Positions 1 through 7,210 of a stretch of 64,000 nt of DNA are shown here, in pieces. Position numbers and translations under genes: made by a program. Position 1 is the first letter of the stretch; every line of letters begins with the position of its first letter. Source of the stretch: Longimycelium tulufanense (lineage in GTDB: Bacteria > Actinomycetota > Actinomycetes > Mycobacteriales > Pseudonocardiaceae); the NCBI RefSeq assembly GCF_014645795.1, contig NZ_BMMK01000018.1, positions 61,542-125,541 of the forward strand. The letters run 5' to 3'. The notes below the pieces were generated by a model. It had not been told where the DNA came from. It ran no database searches and saw only the letters and a list, made by a program, of their open reading frames with translations.

Positions 1-80
1 AATGGCTCGACCACGGCCGGGCCGACCGGCCACGACCGGCGCCGATCCTGTACCGCCCGCATACGCTCCAGCAGTCCCAT
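1..80 (-). CDS. probable phage portal protein, N-terminal fragment
   Basis: The reverse strand opens with ATG at 80 and is still open at the window edge, giving 26 residues that begin MGLLERMRAVQDRR. The start overlaps the stop of the upstream membrane protein gene in an ATGA, as is usual in this operon. In siphovirus-type head modules the gene after the large terminase is normally the portal, and MGLLxRM-type starts are common in HK97-family portals. The assignment comes from position and a very short N-terminus only; the rest lies outside the window. Confidence 0.45.
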   Translation of the reverse strand, partial: MGLLERMRAVQDRRRSWPVGPAVVEP

Positions 81-298
81 CACGGCCCCTCGTCCCTGCG
101 GCCGGATGCCTGCTCCCAGCCGACGACGGCTGCGGACCACATCCACGCGGCCACCACCCACACGACCCGATAGGACAGACACGCGAGTAGGCCGGCGAGG
201 AAGAACGGGACGGCCAGGAGCGTCAACAGCAGACGGGCAGGCCGGAACTCGGCGGCCTTGGCTTGGATGCGGTCCGCGGTCGCGACGATCGACGCCAT
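80..298 (-). CDS. small membrane protein between terminase and portal
   Basis: This 72-residue protein has a short charged N-terminus and one long or two closely spaced hydrophobic segments from about residue 22 to 62 (PARLLLTLLAVPFF, then VVWVVAAWMWSAAVVGW), so it is probably an inner-membrane protein. It sits between the large terminase and the probable portal gene with a 14-base gap on one side and an ATGA overlap on the other, so it belongs to the same transcript. Small membrane proteins occur in this slot in actinobacterial prophages. No function can be assigned from sequence. Confidence 0.6.
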   Translation of the reverse strand: MASIVATADRIQAKAAEFRPARLLLTLLAVPFFLAGLLACLSYRVVWVVAAWMWSAAVVGWEQASGRRDEGP

Positions 299-312
299 GC
301 CGCCCCCTTTCC

Positions 313-1800
313 TCACGCCATGAGCGATCCCTCGAGCACGACTTGGTCCTCGATGTGCGCCCGGGTGGTGTGCCCCCAGGCGGCCAGCGTCACCGCCACC
401 AGGGGCGAGATGTCCACCGACAGGCCCCGGCGGGCCCACGCCCAGGCATCGCCCAGGGGGCGCCGTTGCGCGCCGGCAATCGCGGCGTTGAGCACCGGCT
501 GATCCAGGTGTCGCAGCGTCGTGCCGTTCCGGTCGGTGATCGCGTCATAGATCTGGCCACACGCTTGGGCCACGTCCCGGGCGGTCGTGAGTGTCACGTC
601 CACGCCCTTCGCCTCGATCGGGGCGATCAGGGAGCCTGCGGGTCCGCCGGCGTCGATCACGACCGCGCACGGGTGCCAGCGGTCGCGGAGCTCGACCACC
701 CGGTCGATCGCCCAGCCGGTTCCGGCCCGGTGGTCGACGATCTCCACGTGCAGCAGTCCGTCCTCGCGACGGCCGGCGGCGGCGATGGAGGTGAACGCCC
801 GTTCCGGTGTGGTGTCCACAGCGAACGCGATCGGGTCGACCAGACGGGAGCGGGGATCAGCCAGCGCCGTCCACAGTTCGGTGTCGATTGCGCCGCCGCC
901 GACCCGCGGCTTGGGCCAGATGCCCAAGATTTCACGGGCGAACTCGACATCTCCCATGGATCTGCGTAGCCGCAGGATCGTCTCTTCGGTGATGCGGATG
1001 CCCAACGCCGGGTTGCTCGCCGCCCACAGTGACCGATCGTCCAGGTCGATGTCGGTGAGGTTGTCCAGATCCCCGGCGATGCCCCAGTCTCGCCAGCCCA
1101 GCGAGTCGTCCCCGCCGGCCTCGCCGCGGGCCCGCAAGCTGTAGAGGACGTCGCCGCTGTCGTTGTCCAGCGGTGGCGTGCTGGTGTAGATGATCTGCGG
1201 GTTGGGCCTGGCGTTCATGGTCGGCATGAGCGCCGCGTGCTGGACACCGGTGTAGGCGAACGTCTCGTCGATGAGGTTCAGGTCACCGGAGAAGCCCCGG
1301 CCGCTGGACTTGCTGCGGGCGATGAACTTCAACCGCTGGCCCGTGTCGAGACGCTCGACGCTCTCCTCACCGTTGGTGTTGATGACCTTGAGAAGGATGC
1401 CGCCGACATCGATGAGGTTGTCGGTGATCGGCGTGCCCAACCGGCGAAGCAGTGTCAGGACACGGCGGAAGCTCTCCATCGCGGTCTTGTATTCGTGGGC
1501 CGACCACATGATCAGCTGCTCACCGAGGAGCAGTAGCCCGGCCAACGCCCTGCCTTCGAGGATGCAGCCCTTTCCGTTCTGGCGGCTGACCATCTCGCCG
1601 TACTCGAAACAGGCCCACTTGCCGTCCTCGCGCACACCGAGCAGCCGGTCAAGTGCACGTTCTTGCCAGAAGTCCGGGGGCTGTCCGGCCCGTCGCAGCA
1701 ACTCGGCCGCCTCCGGGCCGTAGGTGTGCACCGCCGGCGGGCCCAGCTCAACCCGCGGGTGACGCGCGCCGCGCAGCGATCCGGGCGGTGAGGTCGGCAA
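313..1800 (-). CDS. phage terminase large subunit
   Basis: The ATPase and nuclease that drives DNA packaging into the prohead. The N-terminal half contains a Walker-A-like stretch (VSRQNGKG at about residue 75), hydrophobic strands followed by the Walker B acidic pair (LNLIDETFAYTG) and the coupling motif region (IIYTSTPPL). The C-terminal half has nuclease-type acidic strands (FAVDTTPER, VVIDAGGPAG). About 495 residues is normal for the family. The frame is open to 1875, but a ribosome site GGGAGGTGG sits 7 bases before a TTG at 1800; a GTG at 1806 is the alternative. The start lies inside the end of the small terminase gene, which implies translational coupling. Confidence 0.85.
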   Translation of the reverse strand: MPTSPPGSLRGARHPRVELGPPAVHTYGPEAAELLRRAGQPPDFWQERALDRLLGVREDGKWACFEYGEMVSRQNGKGCILEGRALAGLLLLGEQLIMWSAHEYKTAMESFRRVLTLLRRLGTPITDNLIDVGGILLKVINTNGEESVERLDTGQRLKFIARSKSSGRGFSGDLNLIDETFAYTGVQHAALMPTMNARPNPQIIYTSTPPLDNDSGDVLYSLRARGEAGGDDSLGWRDWGIAGDLDNLTDIDLDDRSLWAASNPALGIRITEETILRLRRSMGDVEFAREILGIWPKPRVGGGAIDTELWTALADPRSRLVDPIAFAVDTTPERAFTSIAAAGRREDGLLHVEIVDHRAGTGWAIDRVVELRDRWHPCAVVIDAGGPAGSLIAPIEAKGVDVTLTTARDVAQACGQIYDAITDRNGTTLRHLDQPVLNAAIAGAQRRPLGDAWAWARRGLSVDISPLVAVTLAAWGHTTRAHIEDQVVLEGSLMA

Positions 1801-2278
1801 GACCACCCACCTCCCCCTGGACGGCCGGAGACGACCTGGTCGAACGGGTGGTCGCGGCGCGCAGCTCGGCGACAAGCTGTTTCAGCACCGCGGCCTGTTG
1901 GCGGGCCTCGGCCAGCGCCCGGTCAACGACGACCGTCACGGGCCCGCCGTCCTCGCCCGCGTTCTCCAGCTGCAGCCAGTCCCGGCCATCCAGCTGGGCA
2001 TGCAACCGGTCGAGCCGGTCGGCGATCCGGCACGCCTCCCGCAGCAGCGTGGCCTGCAGCGGCGGGAGCTCGCCGGCGGCGGTGACCTCATCCCACAGTC
2101 GGCGGCCGCGGGCGCCGAGCTCATCACGTACTGGCTCCGGTCGAGGCGGTGCCGGAGGTGTTGGCGGGGCTGTGGAATCTCGCCGGGCGTATGGGCAGCG
2201 CTGCGGCCGGCACAGTGAGTGGTCGCCGCGCTGGTGCCGTCGGAAGCGCTGTGCGCGGAGGGTCGACGAATCAGCCAT
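1748..2278 (-). CDS. phage terminase small subunit
   Basis: A 176-residue protein that begins MADSSTLRAQRFRRHQRGDHS, a basic start typical of actinophage small terminases, which recognise the packaging site and feed DNA to the large subunit. A proline-rich linker is followed by a helical region (residues 50-150, with GRRLWDEVTAAGELPPLQ and an arginine/alanine-rich coiled stretch) suited to oligomerisation. Its 3' end overlaps the large terminase start and it follows the HNH gene by 9 bases. The assignment rests on size, composition and position directly before the large subunit. Confidence 0.75.
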   Translation of the reverse strand: MADSSTLRAQRFRRHQRGDHSLCRPQRCPYARRDSTAPPTPPAPPRPEPVRDELGARGRRLWDEVTAAGELPPLQATLLREACRIADRLDRLHAQLDGRDWLQLENAGEDGGPVTVVVDRALAEARQQAAVLKQLVAELRAATTRSTRSSPAVQGEVGGLADLTARIAARRASPAG

Positions 2279-2287
2279 CGGAGGCCC

Positions 2288-2872
2288 CTAACCGATGAGG
2301 GCAAGCTGCTGGGATCCGCCGGTGCCCTTGCGGCTGTTGCAGCCGAAGTGCGCGAGCTGGACGTTTGCCCTGGTGTCATCACCACCCGCGGCCAGCGGAA
2401 CGACGTGGTCAATCGTGGGCGACAAGGGATGCGGTGCCTTGTACGAAAGTCGGACCTTCCGCCCGCAGAGGCCGCACCTGCTGTTGTCTCGGACGACGAT
2501 TTCGGCCAACGTGTACGGCTCCGACCCGACACGCCGTTTCAGGGCCCTGCGACGCCGGTTTGCTTGCTGCCATCGCTCCCGCTGCTGAGCATGGCGCGCT
2601 TCGATGGCCTCGGGAGCCGGCGGCGGAGCTGATGCAAGACTCAGCTTCCGACCGCATGACGGTGAGCAGGTCCTTACCGTCTGCTTGCTCGGGAAATACA
2701 GCGTTCCGCACCATTCGCATACCCGCGGCGGACGCCACTTCCGTACTCCGAAGGATTCACGCCGTTGTCGCCGACAGAGTCGGCACATTCGTTGACCAGC
2801 AGGAAGCGAGCCGTTCGTGGAGTACAGCAGACGCCCACAGCACGAACAGGGAGTGTCTGGCTTCTTGCCCAC
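2288..2872 (-). CDS. HNH endonuclease with N-terminal zinc-binding cysteines
   Basis: The C-terminal 70 residues form an HNH nuclease: a CGLCGRK zinc pair, the catalytic IDHVVPLAAGGDD, and a final HFGCNSRKG that supplies the second metal pair. The N-terminal half carries three more cysteine clusters (CSCCGR, CRLCRRQ, CEWCGTLYF with CSPSC), which suggests treble-clef or zinc-ribbon DNA contacts. HNH proteins beside terminase genes help cleave cohesive ends in several phages of this kind (known biology; not shown here). The start is the GTG at 2872, with GGAGGT 8 bases upstream. It is the longer of two HNH genes before the terminase. Confidence 0.8.
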   Translation of the reverse strand: MGKKPDTPCSCCGRLLYSTNGSLPAGQRMCRLCRRQRRESFGVRKWRPPRVCEWCGTLYFPSKQTVRTCSPSCGRKLSLASAPPPAPEAIEARHAQQRERWQQANRRRRALKRRVGSEPYTLAEIVVRDNSRCGLCGRKVRLSYKAPHPLSPTIDHVVPLAAGGDDTRANVQLAHFGCNSRKGTGGSQQLALIG

Positions 2873-3056
2873 GCAGACACCTCCGCCTTCCGGGGTGCAA
2901 CGTCGGCAGCGCGCAGCGTTATGCCCCTGACCTGCGGAAATGGTCTGGAATCGCTGCGGCGGCGCGGGGGGATAAAGGTGACCTCGGCGCGTGGTCACCA
3001 AGCCCCAGGTCAGCGTGATTTTCAGGGGGTTACCCGGTCCCGGGGGCCCGGCGCGG

Positions 3057-3332
3057 TCACCACCGGCGAGACGTGCGCGAACGGGTGACATCCGGTCGGT
3101 TGCCGCGCCGGGAGTTGCACCCGTAGTGAGCGGGCCGCAGGTTCGACAGGTCGACCTCCGGCCCTCCTCGGGACAAGGGCGCTACGTGGTCGGTGCTCTT
3201 GGACCATCGTGTCCGCGGTGGGGCGGTGTAGTCGATGGGGTGACCACAGATCCAGCACACCCCCGACTCGGCGTGCACCGCGGCTGTGGCCTGGCGCCAG
3301 CGGTGACCGGAACGGCCGGGGCTGCGGGGCAT
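3057..3332 (-). CDS. small HNH endonuclease
   Basis: A 91-residue HNH nuclease. It has the first cysteine pair CWICG, the catalytic STDHVAPLSRGGPEVDLSNL and the closing HYGCNSRRGNR, so all core metal and catalytic residues are present and it is about the minimum size for the fold. It is separated from the longer HNH gene by 184 bases and from the next upstream gene by the tRNA-like sequence and a hairpin, so it may start its own transcript. The start is the internal ATG that gives MPRSPGRSGHRW; the frame is open further upstream but runs through the tRNA-like element. Confidence 0.75.
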   Translation of the reverse strand: MPRSPGRSGHRWRQATAAVHAESGVCWICGHPIDYTAPPRTRWSKSTDHVAPLSRGGPEVDLSNLRPAHYGCNSRRGNRPDVTRSRTSRRW

Positions 3333-3498
3333 AGCTGTCACCTTCCCGCAAGGTCTGACGACGGCGACGCGGCAGTTCCCTAACGGGCCTCCACCTGGGT
3401 CGACATCGGTCCACCGTGTGTCGCCGCCGCCACGGACCTCACGGCACCCCGCATCTCGGACCAACCCAGGGAGCGACCCTGTGGTTTCCCGAGATCGG

Positions 3499-3566
3499 GC
3501 CGGGGGCGGGATTTGAACCCGCGGCCTCCTGTGCACCGGCGCGCTGCCCGACTGCGCTACCCCGGC
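3499..3566 (-). tRNA. tRNA-like sequence with defective anticodon arm (likely pseudo-tRNA)
   Basis: The reverse strand folds into a 7-bp acceptor stem (GCCGGGG with CCCCGGC), a 4-bp D stem (GCGC/GCGC) around a loop with GG, and a perfect T arm (GCGGG TTCAAAT CCCGC). Only 18 bases separate the D and T arms where about 23 are normal, and they do not form a 5-bp anticodon stem, so the anticodon cannot be read; GCA (Cys) and CAC (Val) registers both fail at position 33 or in the stem. No CCA is encoded. It is most simply a phage tRNA that lost about 5 bases, or a remnant. Confidence 0.4.
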
Positions 3567-3621
3567 GGTTTGCTAGCGGCCAGACTCTAGTGGGTCAGTG
3601 CTGCCGTGTCTTCCGGGTATG

Positions 3622-3660
3622 GCTAGGCCCCGCACCCTGGGGGTTGGTGCGGGGCCTAGC
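3622..3660 (-). terminator. strong hairpin terminator
   Basis: A perfect 15-bp inverted repeat (GCTAGGCCCCGCACC and its complement) around a 9-base loop. It lies downstream of the minus-strand gene ending at 3734 and upstream of the tRNA-like sequence, so it probably ends the long early operon. There is no U-run, as is common in high-GC actinobacteria. Confidence 0.75.
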
Positions 3661-3733
3661 TCGTGATCGCCGCTGACTCTACTGGCCAGGTAATCACACG
3701 GTACGTTCGGTGCTGGTCAGTGGGCAAGCGCGA

Positions 3734-4579
3734 CTACGCCGGCATGTCGTTGCGACGGTGGCGATAGGACGCGAGCGCCTCACGTCGGCTCCAGGCTGGA
3801 CGGGATTTGTCGCCGTGCCGTGTCCATCCATCCTCAGCCGCCCAGCGACGTAGTGTCCCGACAGGAACACCGAGTTGGACCGAGAGCTCGTCATAAGCGG
3901 CGGTGGTGTCGCCAGGGTTTCCCAGCGCGGCACCGAGCTCATCCCAGTGCGCTCGCTCCCAACTGGCTCCGCAGACCCGACAACGGATCCGCTCGGCGTC
4001 CGGCCGCACGCGCAGCGGCGCACCACAGACCGAGCCGTCCTGGTCCGGCGACGGAGCAGGACAAGATCCGATGGGAACAGAGCCCGGCCGAGGGCGCAGT
4101 TGGTCATCGAGGGCGTGCTGCAGCTCGCGGAGCTCCCGGTACATCTCATCGATCCACGGCTGCTGACGGAGCCAGCTCAGCAGGCCGAGGAGCCACCGGA
4201 CGTCGCCGGCCACGGTCGGTGGCTGCGGCGCGGCGTTGCCACTCTCCTCGGCGGCCGCGCGGATCCAGGAGTCGAGGACGGCGGGAACGGAGTAGGCGCC
4301 GCATCCGTCCTGGGCGGACCGGATGTCGGTCATGGCGACCACGGTGAGCTGGATGGGGACGGATGGTCCGGGGCCGGTGCGTCGTCCGCTGGTGGCCCCG
4401 GACCGTTCGGGTATGAGCTGCTCGTCCTGGTCGAGGAGAGCGTAGTCGTCGACGATCCGCCGCAGCAGATCACGCACACGTAGACCGCATGGCCGGCAGG
4501 TCAGGTAGCCGTTCTCGGCCGGATAGGGCAGGCCGTCCGGGTCCTCCGGGTCGCGGCAGCCCAGGACACAGCGGATCAT
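3734..4579 (-). CDS. phage/element protein with zinc-binding cysteines and C-terminal HTH
   Basis: A 281-residue protein with a cysteine cluster at the N-terminus (CVLGCRD and LTCRPCGLR), a helical middle section, and a second zinc-ribbon-like pair near residues 190-215 (CGAPLRVR and CRVCGASW). The last 60 residues read as a helix-turn-helix of the type that tests for primary sequence steps (YDELSVQLGVPVGTLRRWAAE). This layout occurs in actinobacterial phages and integrative elements, but I do not know a function. It is followed by a strong terminator, so it appears to be the last gene of the early minus-strand operon. Confidence 0.6.
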   Translation of the reverse strand: MIRCVLGCRDPEDPDGLPYPAENGYLTCRPCGLRVRDLLRRIVDDYALLDQDEQLIPERSGATSGRRTGPGPSVPIQLTVVAMTDIRSAQDGCGAYSVPAVLDSWIRAAAEESGNAAPQPPTVAGDVRWLLGLLSWLRQQPWIDEMYRELRELQHALDDQLRPRPGSVPIGSCPAPSPDQDGSVCGAPLRVRPDAERIRCRVCGASWERAHWDELGAALGNPGDTTAAYDELSVQLGVPVGTLRRWAAEDGWTRHGDKSRPAWSRREALASYRHRRNDMPA

Positions 4580-4622
4580 GCCGACAGTCTGCGCCTACCG
4601 GCCACGAGACGGCGAGGGCCAG

Positions 4623-4742
4623 TCAGAACGGATGGTCGGCGCACTCGCAGAACCGGCCGGGCACGCCCGGTTCGCCGGGTCGCCACACAGGACGCGCCGT
4701 GCACTTCGCGCAGATGAGGATGCAGTCGGTGAGGTTCATCAT
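4623..4742 (-). CDS. 39-residue cysteine-containing microprotein
   Basis: An ORF too short for usual cut-offs, read as MMNLTDCILICAKCTARP and ending CECADHPF. Four of its five cysteines are arranged as CAKC and CEC, consistent with a zinc knuckle. It fills the 190-base gap between two operon genes on the same strand. The support is position and composition only. Confidence 0.4.
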   Translation of the reverse strand: MMNLTDCILICAKCTARPVWRPGEPGVPGRFCECADHPF

Positions 4743-4770
4743 GCCTCCGTGCTGTCGTGACGGCGCAGTC

Positions 4771-5208
4771 CTACGGCGTTGCCCAACGGAGCATGGTGCC
4801 GCAGACGTTGAGGATGGCGGCCACGTTGTTCGACCACTGCTGGTCGCTGTCGACGGACTCGATAAGAGCGCTGAACTGTTCCTGGTCATCGAGGTAGCGG
4901 GCGAAGACGAGTCGTCCCGCCCAGCACACGGCCGGGTCGACGTGTTCGGCCTCGACGATGCGGCCGGAGACGGCGTCCATGAAGCCAAGTCGCCCAAGTG
5001 CAGGCGCGCGTTCTGGGCCCGGCGTGTGCTTGAGCATGGTGTCGATCCAGGCGATCAGGAGATCGGGGATGACCTCGGCGCCGTAGGTGTCGGCGATGCG
5101 CTGCAGGTGTTGGCGGGCGTCGTGCCAGCGTTCGTCGCGGGCGGCCAGCAGGGCGTCGGCCGCCAGGGGGTACCACGGGGGCGTGGTGTCGTGGGTGGTG
5201 TCAGCCAC
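4771..5208 (-). CDS. hypothetical element protein, 145 aa
   Basis: Starts at a GTG (5208) that overlaps the stop of the preceding gene. The sequence is helical and acidic (LAADALLAARDERWHDARQH, then IPDLLIAWIDTML) with no signal peptide and no membrane segment, so it is probably cytoplasmic. The tryptophan/alanine-rich helices resemble small actinobacterial element proteins of unknown role. No domain is recognised. Confidence 0.5.
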   Translation of the reverse strand: MADTTHDTTPPWYPLAADALLAARDERWHDARQHLQRIADTYGAEVIPDLLIAWIDTMLKHTPGPERAPALGRLGFMDAVSGRIVEAEHVDPAVCWAGRLVFARYLDDQEQFSALIESVDSDQQWSNNVAAILNVCGTMLRWATP

Positions 5209-5458
5209 GAATAGCCTCCGGGAGATCGTGCGGGACGTTGATGATGCGGCGTACGCGTTCCACGACGTCGTTGCCTCGATTCCAGGCGCGCTCGCAGTGG
5301 TTGTCGAATGCCTGTTGGGAGACCCAGGTGTCTCCGTTGGGTGTGTCCAGCAGGTAGAAGGTGCCGGTGCGGCATTCGCCGGCCCAGGCACACCATGCTC
5401 CGGTTCCGTCGAGGGCGACGAGCAGGGGCGGGGTGTCGTGGGTATCGGTGGGATTCAC
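5201..5458 (-). CDS. hypothetical element protein, 85 aa
   Basis: A small soluble protein with a beta-rich centre (LVALDGTGAWCAWAGEC, TFYLLDTPNGDTWVSQQAF) followed by a basic helix ending PHDLPEAIRG. It overlaps the next gene by 8 bases and lies 36 bases after the DUF2637 gene, in the same operon. Function unknown. Confidence 0.45.
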   Translation of the reverse strand: MNPTDTHDTPPLLVALDGTGAWCAWAGECRTGTFYLLDTPNGDTWVSQQAFDNHCERAWNRGNDVVERVRRIINVPHDLPEAIRG

Positions 5459-5494
5459 AGGAGCCTCCAGGAGCAGCGGGTCTTTTCTGGTGGG

Positions 5495-6397
5495 TCAGGC
5501 TGGTGAACGTTCTGGTGCCGTGCTGGCGGCTGGCGGTCTGGCGGGATCGCCAGCGCGGCCGCCAGTGGGCGCCAGGAGGGCGAAACCGCTGATGACCATG
5601 AGGCCGTCGACCACCAGGGGGCCGACGCTGGCGGCGAGGACGCTGTAGCCCCAGGCCGCCAGGAGATCGTGGATGTGGCCGTAGGAGATGACGGCGGATC
5701 CAAGGGCGACGATGCCGACGCCGCCGTAGCGGGCGAGGATCCAGGCCCAGCCGCGTGGCCAGCGGACGCGCGCGAGAACCTCGACGGACAGCAGCAGGGC
5801 GGTGGGCCAGACCGCGGCGCCGATTTGGGCGGCGAGGGTGGGTGTCCAGTCCGCGTTGGCGCTAGGTGGTGGGAGCCAGGCCGCCAGGACGTTGGCGGCG
5901 ATGCTGACGAGGCTGCCGAAGATGAAGCCTGTCCAGGCCACCAGCCGGCCGCCGGTGGGTGCGGTGGTGGGCTGGTGTTCGCCGGGATCGCTGGTGCTGG
6001 TGGTCGGGCTCGGCGGGGCTGGCGGCTCGTGGCTGGCTGGGTTGTCGGGCTGGCGGGATGGCGGTGGGTCGTTGGCGCCCGTGTTGTCGGCAGCAGCGGG
6101 GCCGGTTGCCGGTTCTGGTGGCGGTGGGTCGCCAGGTTCACCAGTCCCCGGTTCTGGTGGCGGTGCGGTGGTGGTGTTGGTGGCCGGCTGGCGACTGGCT
6201 GGTGCCAGGGTGCGGCGCGCGGTGGCGGTGGTGTTCTCCAGGCGGTCGAGGATCTGGCGGATCTGGTGTTCGGTGGCGCCGGTCTCCTTGCGGAGGGTGG
6301 GCCGTCCTGGCGGTCGCCTACCGGCGCGGCGCGCGTCCTCGAGCAGCTGGCGGATCCGGTGTTCCAGGTCGACGCCGTTGGTGGCGGTGGTGGTCAC
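5495..6397 (-). CDS. DUF2637/Spd-like membrane protein with N-terminal HTH
   Basis: Residues 1-55 form a helix-turn-helix-like segment (PGRPTLRKETGATEHQIRQIL), then a long Pro/Thr linker, then four hydrophobic helices from about residue 150 (LVAWTGFIFGSLVSIAANVL ... WPTALLLSVEVLAR ... GVGIVALGSAVISYGHIH ... VGPLVVDGLMVISGFALL). The membrane pattern with WPRG, ISYGHIHDLL and VDGLM is that of the DUF2637 family, found in actinobacterial plasmids and integrative conjugative elements next to replication and spread genes. In such elements these proteins are thought to help intra-mycelial spread (family knowledge, not proved here). Its presence beside terminase genes is unusual. Confidence 0.7.
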   Translation of the reverse strand: MTTTATNGVDLEHRIRQLLEDARRAGRRPPGRPTLRKETGATEHQIRQILDRLENTTATARRTLAPASRQPATNTTTAPPPEPGTGEPGDPPPPEPATGPAAADNTGANDPPPSRQPDNPASHEPPAPPSPTTSTSDPGEHQPTTAPTGGRLVAWTGFIFGSLVSIAANVLAAWLPPPSANADWTPTLAAQIGAAVWPTALLLSVEVLARVRWPRGWAWILARYGGVGIVALGSAVISYGHIHDLLAAWGYSVLAASVGPLVVDGLMVISGFALLAPTGGRAGDPARPPAASTAPERSPA

Positions 6398-6636
6398 TGG
6401 TGGCGACCCCTCCAGGCGATGAGGGCGAACAGTGCGAGGTCGACGAGGGCGGCTACGAGGTGGCCGACGCGGTCGCGGTCGCTGTGGGCGAGGAGGGCGA
6501 GGGCTAGGTGGCCGAGCATCAGGCCGAGGAAGGCGCCGGCGGTGATCTGGCGGAGTGTGGTCATGTGGTGTTTCGGCGGCGGTTGGCGGCAGTTCTGCAG
6601 TGCGGCGTTGATGTCGTCGAGTGGTGGGACAGGCAT
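6394..6636 (-). CDS. small two-helix membrane protein
   Basis: An 80-residue protein with two hydrophobic segments (ITAGAFLGLMLGHLALALLA and HLVAALVDLALFALIAW) joined by a short charged turn SDRDRVG, so a helical hairpin in the membrane. It overlaps the DUF2637 gene start in ATGA fashion, which suggests the two are made together. An internal ATG (6564) would give 56 residues and keep both helices. Its role is unknown but may be linked to the DUF2637 protein. Confidence 0.55.
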   Translation of the reverse strand: MPVPPLDDINAALQNCRQPPPKHHMTTLRQITAGAFLGLMLGHLALALLAHSDRDRVGHLVAALVDLALFALIAWRGRHQ

Positions 6637-6661
6637 CGGGTGTCCTCAGGGGCGGTGTGGG

Positions 6662-6958
6662 TCATTGGTCGTCGGGCGCCTGCTGGGTGGTGTTGCAGCT
6701 CAGGGCGGTGGCGCAGCCGTTGAGCAGGGCGGCCAGTCCGATGACGGCGGCCGGTGCGGTGAGGTAGAGGAGCTGTTGGGGGTCATGGCCGGATGTGTCG
6801 CTCTCCTGTGCGGGGCTTGTGGCCGCGGCAGTGGGGGCAGTAGTCGCGGTCGCGGCCCAGGAGCCAGCCGTTGGCTTGGGCGTCGCGGGCGGCCTGCTCG
6901 GCGTCGCGGGTGGGGACGGTGCGGGTGTTGCAGGTGCCGTATCGGAAGTGGCGGTCAC
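6662..6958 (-). CDS. possible small membrane protein, start unresolved
   Basis: The 3' part encodes one convincing hydrophobic helix (LLYLTAPAAVIGLAALL) and ends ALSCNTTQQAPDDQ, filling the gap between two operon genes. No standard start codon lies between the end of the upstream gene and this helix; the only one in frame, at 6958, makes the first 55 residues an out-of-frame Thr/Ala/Pro reading of the neighbouring gene. Either a rare start codon is used near 6780 or the frame is fortuitous. Confidence 0.3.
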   Translation of the reverse strand: MTATSDTAPATPAPSPPATPSRPPATPKPTAGSWAATATTAPTAAATSPAQESDTSGHDPQQLLYLTAPAAVIGLAALLNGCATALSCNTTQQAPDDQ

Positions 6959-6983
6959 AGACGTAGGTGATGAATCGGGTCAC
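6783..6983 (-). CDS. small zinc-ribbon-like protein, 66 aa
   Basis: The GTG start at 6983 overlaps the stop of the previous gene. The protein reads VTRFITYVCDRHFRYGTC near the start and GRDRDYCPHCRGHKP near the end, giving two cysteine/histidine pairs about 35 residues apart, the spacing of a zinc ribbon. The helix in between (AEQAARDAQANGWLL) resembles the AxxAARDAQANGW pattern common in small actinophage proteins. Function unknown. Confidence 0.5.
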   Translation of the reverse strand: MTRFITYVCDRHFRYGTCNTRTVPTRDAEQAARDAQANGWLLGRDRDYCPHCRGHKPRTGERHIRP

Positions 6984-7210
6984 TGCCGCTCCTGGTGAGG
7001 GTTGTTCTGACGCTGTAGGCGATTGCGGTCGTCGGGATGCAAGTGGCCGAAGTGCCAGCCAATGCCGGCCGGGCAGCGGTAGGCGTTGAGCCGGCCGTCG
7101 GGGTGGAGGTTTTTGGCGGCGCGGCGCGCGTTCTTGCGGGTGGTGTAGGCGTTTTTCCTGCAGCGGGAGCACCAGCCGAACCAGCCGGGAATGAAGTCGC
7201 GAACATTCAT
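6980..7210 (-). CDS. small basic zinc-finger-like protein, 76 aa
   Basis: Contains CSRCRKNAYTTRKNARRAAK near residue 14 and YRCPAGIGWHFGHL near residue 44. The Cys-rich turn, basic helix and C/H pair form a compact zinc finger of the type seen repeatedly in actinobacterial phages and integrative elements. It starts at ATG 7210, overlapping the upstream stop. Nucleic-acid binding is a reasonable inference; the target is unknown. Confidence 0.5.
   Translation of the reverse strand: MNVRDFIPGWFGWCSRCRKNAYTTRKNARRAAKNLHPDGRLNAYRCPAGIGWHFGHLHPDDRNRLQRQNNPHQERQ

Noticed and set aside
3416..3676. Plus-strand ORF of 86 codons over the tRNA-like sequence
   Set aside because: Its GxGFEPA-type translation is the usual artefact of reading the antisense of a tRNA T arm.
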